Shown in pieces: positions 59,106 to 64,000 of a DNA stretch of 64,000 nucleotides. Below the pieces are notes generated by a model. That model did not search any database and was not told where the DNA came from. It saw only the letters and a program-made list of their open reading frames with translations. Within the stretch, counting starts at the first letter, position 1. Every line of letters begins with the position of its first letter. The position numbers were made by a program, and so were the translations under genes. Source of the stretch: Zhengitettix transpicula (Eukaryota; Arthropoda; Insecta; Orthoptera; Tetrigidae); assembly GCA_037074705.1 (NCBI GenBank), contig CM073590.1:768001-832000 (forward strand), read 5' to 3'.

Positions 59106-61020
59106 TAAGCTTTGCTTTTATTAAGTATGTACAGAAAACAAATAATACAATGAAAAAAATTTGGAACTGTCATGTATATAATGTGAAATGTTGCTCTGAC
59201 GAACAGAACTGTTAACAGTTCAAATTGTCGGTCCCATCGACAAAATTTCTGTTTCACCGTCTATTATCATTACTCCCCTCCTCATTTGTATCAGTTGGAG
59301 TAAATTATCACTATCACAATTCATGAACGTCTCGAAAACCGGAGAATTACTAAGCCTAACAATATTATACGTTAATTATACCCGTTATTGTTCTCAATAT
59401 CTAATACATCTTTTCTTTCAAATAAACGAGGTCTGCTTAAATTCCGTAATGATTTCTGACACACGATAATAGTCACATTTGATAGTTTGAAGTGTATAAA
59501 TATTTCAATTGGTAAACGCCATGAGATTTTCGGACTGAAAACAACGATTCATATTTGTAAGGCAAGCGTGAGGGTAGAAGTTAACATGTTAATCCGTCAA
59601 CGTGATCTCAGCAAGCGTTTACACAAGAGGTGTATTTCAGGAGTCAGAGAGCCGGTTTACGAGCAGACTGCAACATCCTGAGTGGCCTCCGACAAGTGGC
59701 GCCTTGTACCAACGGCGCCTGTGTTTACAGCTGGGCCGCCGCGCCGTCCTACAACAATCACCTGACACAAATATTTTCTGCCAAAAAAGTTTACTCGATC
59801 ATAAAAAAATGAAAGGTTAATTTTAAAAATAATTCTCTTGAAATGTATTTATTAATAAAGTGTTTTTAGCAGTATATCTATAGGTATATTATACAACTTT
59901 CAAAGTTTTTCTCAAACTTAATGGCAGCTGTCTTAAAGGTTGTCTGAAAGGATGGCAGAGGAGGCCAATGAGATGGTCTCAATCTTAAGAATTTTACCGC
60001 TAACAGTTATTAACAGGAAAGTTGATTAACTGCAACAACATAATTCATGGATTAGCAACTGAGACATACGGCATTATCCAATGGATGGACTGCCTTCGTT
60101 TTATGATGAAACTATGTAACTATCAACTTGACTTTTCCAGGAGTGTTGAGTCGACTAATCTAATCCAAATCTTCAGTTTCACGGCAAAACTCACGGTCAC
60201 GGTTCGTTGGTTTTATTTGTATTAATACGCATATGGTATTCCTAAAGTAAATATTTCATAAATATTTCTCCACATACATTTCTAATTCCATTTGTTTCGC
60301 TCCAAATATTTCTTCCAACAGCATTGGCGGTTTGTGCATGTGTGCTCATGTGTTACAGCACATAAAATAAACTTAGGAGGATTTATTTTTCTTAATTTAA
60401 AGAACATTTAAAATAATTATGATTTAACAGTGTTAATTTATGATTCGCTCCCGCTAATGCGCCTCAGCACAGGACCTCTCTCTAGAATGAGAAATGCGGA
60501 TGCTCAGTATTCCGTTTCACTCCCCCCCCCCACTGAATTACCCTCCACAAATTACCACTTTCGGTACACAATACTGACAACAAGCGTTGCTTGTTCCTAA
60601 AATTTAAAATATGTACGAAAGGAAATTAGTTTTGCGTTGGAAATGTACGTCACCTCAATTATTGCGCTTTTAAAAATTAGACACTATTGGAAACTATGTA
60701 GAAGGAATTAGTAAGTTTGCCGCAGAGTATTGGTAACACTATCCATATAATTTGATTTGATTGATTATTCATTCCATTAGTCCTCGGCCGAAGATATCGG
60801 ATACGGCATAATATAAGATTACATAAAAGTAATCCAATTAAAAGTTTAAAAAACAAACATTAAACTTTACAAAAAAAAATTATGTAATTTAAAACTACGT
60901 TAAAGATATTAATATAATTGGTCGTATTATCAATACTATAGACAGTTTTATTCGTAAAAATGGTTTATTTCTGTTATTTAGCACATAACTTAATAAAACT
61001 CACAAACCGCCACTGTTCAA
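59106..61020. other. Intergenic with a small GC-richer block at 59.63-59.79 kb
   Basis: 59630-59812 (plus) is open in three frames. One reads LRADCNILSGLRQVAPCTNG then ACVYSWAAAPSYNNHLTQ, preceded by an acceptor-like TATTTCAG (ending 59639). I do not recognise it; it may be an exon. The rest is AT-rich, with a C-run at about 60522-60531. Confidence 0.25.
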
Positions 61021-61023
61021 TAA

Positions 61024-61233
61024 TCATCGGAAGGGCGTGGAAACAGCACCGACATCCTGATCAACTGATACATATTCATGTGGATGTCGGGTAGGTACCT
61101 TAATGCGCCTACGGGATCCTATTTAATCCTGAACTTCCTTTATCACCCTTCCACATCCCCAATTGCAATCTCTTCCCATGGTATTGCAGGGAAATGTTCG
61201 CAACGTGAATAACCCTGAAGCCACACAATAGCG
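61024..61233 (+). repeat. WR-1 repeat, most diverged copy
   Basis: It keeps ATCGGAAGGGCGTGG, GGGTAGGTACCTTAA, CACCCTTCCACATCCCC and GAATAACCCTGAAGCCAC in WR-1 order, with many substitutions and gaps. It is probably an old insertion. Confidence 0.7.
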
Positions 61234-63442
61234 TATTTTCTCTAAGTCGAAATTTGGTATTCTTCAAATACACTGTAACTAGTGAGGGGTACGATATAGA
61301 AGGATAATTATTTTTTACTTTAAATTGGAAACAACATAAGATAATACTAAGCATATATTTGGATTACGATGTATTTGGATTCTATATAAGCCATAGGATT
61401 AATAAATCTTTATCTGTTAATGTTAAGGAATGTTAAGGAATAAAGTTTGTAAAATATTGAGCCCGGTTTCGCTTCCTTGGAGAAAATAATGCTTCATTTC
61501 CCCCCAAAACGTGAAAAACGACTGTAACGTATGCCCCACAGATAATTATAATAGTTTATAAATAGAAAATTAAAACATAATATATAGTTATCAGATATTC
61601 GAGTGTTCCGAACTTCGTTGCATATGCTCATATTTTAACCCTTGTACCTTTGCCGTTTAATAAATTTCTTAAAGTCAGTCTAAATTTTGCTGTTAGAAAA
61701 TAACTTTGTACTATTCCCTTTCTGTATTTGGCAAAAATGATCAAAAAAGGTTGTTTAATAATTTTTATTGCATTTATCGACCAACTCTTGCATGTTCTCC
61801 AGCGAATCTTCGAATAAGGCCTGACTTGAAGATCAAAGTATAGGAATGAATATATTACTACTATTATTTAAATAGCTGTGTGTAAAAATTGTCCTTATCG
61901 TTATTTAAAGACGTATTTCCGTGCACTATCTACAGAACTCCCGTAAAAAAACAACCTGGAAAGAACGATTTTAATGCCATCCCCGTTAGTGCATAAACAA
62001 CTATTAATTTCGTAAATTTAAGAATAAGGTATTCTTTCATTGTAAATGAACATTTTTAATTTTATCTGTCTAAAGGAAAGTATGCTTGAAGTAGGATCAC
62101 ATATGTTTCCCTTAAGTGGCATGAGATGCTGATGGACTGATGGCGTTGACATTCAGGTGAAGTGGCGTCTGGCGCGTTCCTGGAAGAACGCAACGGCGCC
62201 GGCAACTCTACGCGCAGACATGCACCCTGTCCTTGTACCTGTCCCTGTCCCTATCCCCACTTGTGACTTCGGTCCATGGTCAGTTTTCATGGCGCCAGTT
62301 CCGAACCATGTGCAAACGAATTTGAAGAATAAGTTTGTCCAGACATTAAACCAACTTCTACTCTTCGGGGCAACTTATATCGCATTCGAGTTTGACTCTT
62401 AACCTTGTGAAGCTGTGTGGTGAAACCTGACAAATGTTGAATTTAAAATTCGAATATTTACAACTCTCACCGATATTTTATAGTAAGATGAAGTGAGCAT
62501 TACTGACCTATTACATTGAAATGTGATGTGAGTAAAGTCCAGTGAAATCATAAACACACTTCGGAGCAGAATGATGAATTAATTGATTAATTGACTGTAA
62601 CTAACGTTATATATAATGGAAGCTTTAAATAAATATAAAATGTTATGCCTAATTTAAATAAAAGTATAAAACAGAAAATAAAAATCAATAACTTCTTTAA
62701 ATCTTTAAATCTGTAACTAATATCAGAAAATGTTTTTTTTGTACCTCCTTCATAATATTTCAGTTTTTTCACATCACTCTGCATACAATCATTTGTATTA
62801 CATCTGCTTTAGGATTAATGTAAAACTTTTATTCCCCTCCACAATACTTCACTATTATGCAATGAGACTATGCAACAAAATCTATTCCACTTCTGATCCA
62901 TACATTACATATTTAATACAATTTATCACACAATCAAATCTGTATTTCAGTGTTTTGCTACTCTGTGAGCACAATATGACTTGGGTCGCTGTTTGCACGG
63001 TAGCTATGTGCACGTTACTACCTTTATTGGTAAGTCGCTTCAATCCCTAATCGTTCTGTTCAGAAACGACTATTTTCCCACATTCGTGCTTTGCTCTATT
63101 TGCTTGATTTTAAAAGAATAGTCACTTTTATCAACAGAATTTGGTGAGTTCCGTACTTACATCCTGGCTGTTTTGTTTTTTTAGGTTTTAAACAAATCGC
63201 AAATCGTGGATCCTTTCACCTTCAGGCAAGTGGTTCCCATGTTCGAGGTCCGCTTTCCAAAGTTACGCCACAATTTAGGTACAATCCAATGCCTTAATAT
63301 GTGCTCTTCTGTACGGATCATAGCAGACCGCTCTCATATCATGCTGAGTTGAACCAAGGTATATCCACCACTCCATAAGAAACTTTTTTCGTAATCCTAT
63401 TGATACATTGAAGCGCCCAACACCCTTAATTATTTTTATTTA
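61234..63442. other. Intergenic with one open block at 62.16-62.40 kb
   Basis: 62157-62402 (plus, 81 codons) has a GC-richer half reading KWRLARSWKNATAPATLRAD, then a VPVPVPIPT run and GPWSVFMAPVPNHVQT. It is preceded by an acceptor-like ATTCAG. I recognise no family. 62730-63050 (106 codons) is a hydrophobic, AT-driven frame. Confidence 0.25.
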
Positions 63443-63980
63443 GATGATCACGATATGTTACTTAAAAACTATAATTTAAGGGAATTAGAGGACTGCTATC
63501 TCCTTAATGCGTTCGCACGTAGAAACAGAAGCAAAAAGTTGCAATAAAAAATCTAGACGTAAATATACATCTGTTTGAATGGGAATCTATTACCTGTGAC
63601 ATTTCACATGTCTTCATTCAGGGCCCATTACTTTTTTTCCTATATATAAATTATCTACCTAATTATTTACATCACCTCAAGTCGGTTCTTTACACAGACG
63701 ATACCTAATTGATAATTACAAACACAGACTCGGAAAACTTAAAGATGAAGCTCGGGATTGCCATGAGCCAACGTAATTTGTGGTTTTATTTAAAAAGGCT
63801 GTGCCAAAGGATATAGCTAAGTTTCGTTTTAACAACTATTTTCCAGAGAAAACTAAAATGCTAAACTTTTCTACAGCTTATAAAAACCCAATTTCTAATT
63901 TATTTTGGGTTTAGAAATATACGATGAATTAAAATGAGACCAACATTCATTAATTTTAATACAACTCTGTTCAATCTGCA
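63443..63980 (+). pseudogene. Jockey-like reverse transcriptase, central fragment
   Basis: The first frame from 63443 reads DDHDMLLKNYNLRELEDCYL, corresponding to the D.VDH..LL.KL motif. After a shift, 63559-63708 reads VNIHLFEWESITCDISHVFI then QGPLLFFLYINYLPNYLHHL and KSVLYTDDT, followed by TAA. Past the stop it continues LIITNTDSENLKMKLGIAM. The catalytic FADD is YTDD (63691-63702), so both aspartates are kept but the alanine is changed. GVPQGS is decayed to FIQGP. It runs toward the window edge without a visible C-terminal end. Confidence 0.82.
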
Positions 63981-64000
63981 ACACTTTAAGATCATTGGTG

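Overview
The window is AT-rich eukaryotic nuclear DNA with no intact protein-coding gene that I can recognise. Most of what can be identified is mobile-element debris: jockey-, I- and RTE-type non-LTR retrotransposons, a Penelope-like element, LTR pieces, a mariner relic, tRNA-derived SINEs and Helitrons. The open frames are short, mostly chance frames in AT-rich sequence. The element types point to an arthropod, most likely an insect; I cannot name the lineage from sequence alone.

Layout. 1-11.7 kb: intergenic DNA with a tRNA-like SINE (2.3 kb), a Penelope-type 3' fragment (2.9 kb) and a jockey 3' coding relic (4.84-5.38 kb). 11.7-13.8 kb: a badly decayed reverse transcriptase and a SINE. 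15-18 kb: two copies of a ~0.5 kb poly(A)-tailed repeat, called WR-1 here, and a Penelope-derived foldback. 22.4-26.2 kb: a repeat cluster holding a 617-bp LTR, a perfect 79-bp inverted repeat with a gag-like arm, and a Penelope-like GIY-YIG fragment. 27.9-28.7 kb: three WR-1 pieces, two of them mirrored. 31.2-32.3 kb: a ~1 kb minus-strand LTR beside a 21-nt tRNA-complementary primer site. 34.1-36.5 kb: a jockey relic followed by WR-1. 37.5 kb: mariner relic. 41-42.3 kb: two more WR-1 copies. 44.1 and 54.7 kb: further foldbacks. 56.2-57.1 kb: WR-1 cluster. 58.2-59.1 kb: an RTE-like reverse transcriptase with a YADD motif. 63.4-64 kb: another jockey-like reverse transcriptase running toward the window edge.

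The most striking object is a 6.7-kb Helitron complex at 45,727-52,437. A long non-coding Helitron (5.7 kb) carries a second Helitron inserted exactly between A and T, and is joined head-to-tail (CTAG then TC, no base between) to a third, 1.0-kb deletion derivative. The whole tandem is flanked by A on the left and T on the right, as if it arrived in one insertion event. Its interior has a ~786-bp segment shared with the third copy, at least five degenerate copies of a ~300-500 bp unit, and AT-rich modules.

No genes work together here in an operon or pathway sense. The sequence records successive insertion, nesting, truncation and inverted duplication of non-autonomous elements. A few GC-richer open blocks (39.2-39.6, 44.9-45.2, 59.6-59.8, 62.2-62.4 kb) might be single exons of unknown genes, but I cannot assign them.
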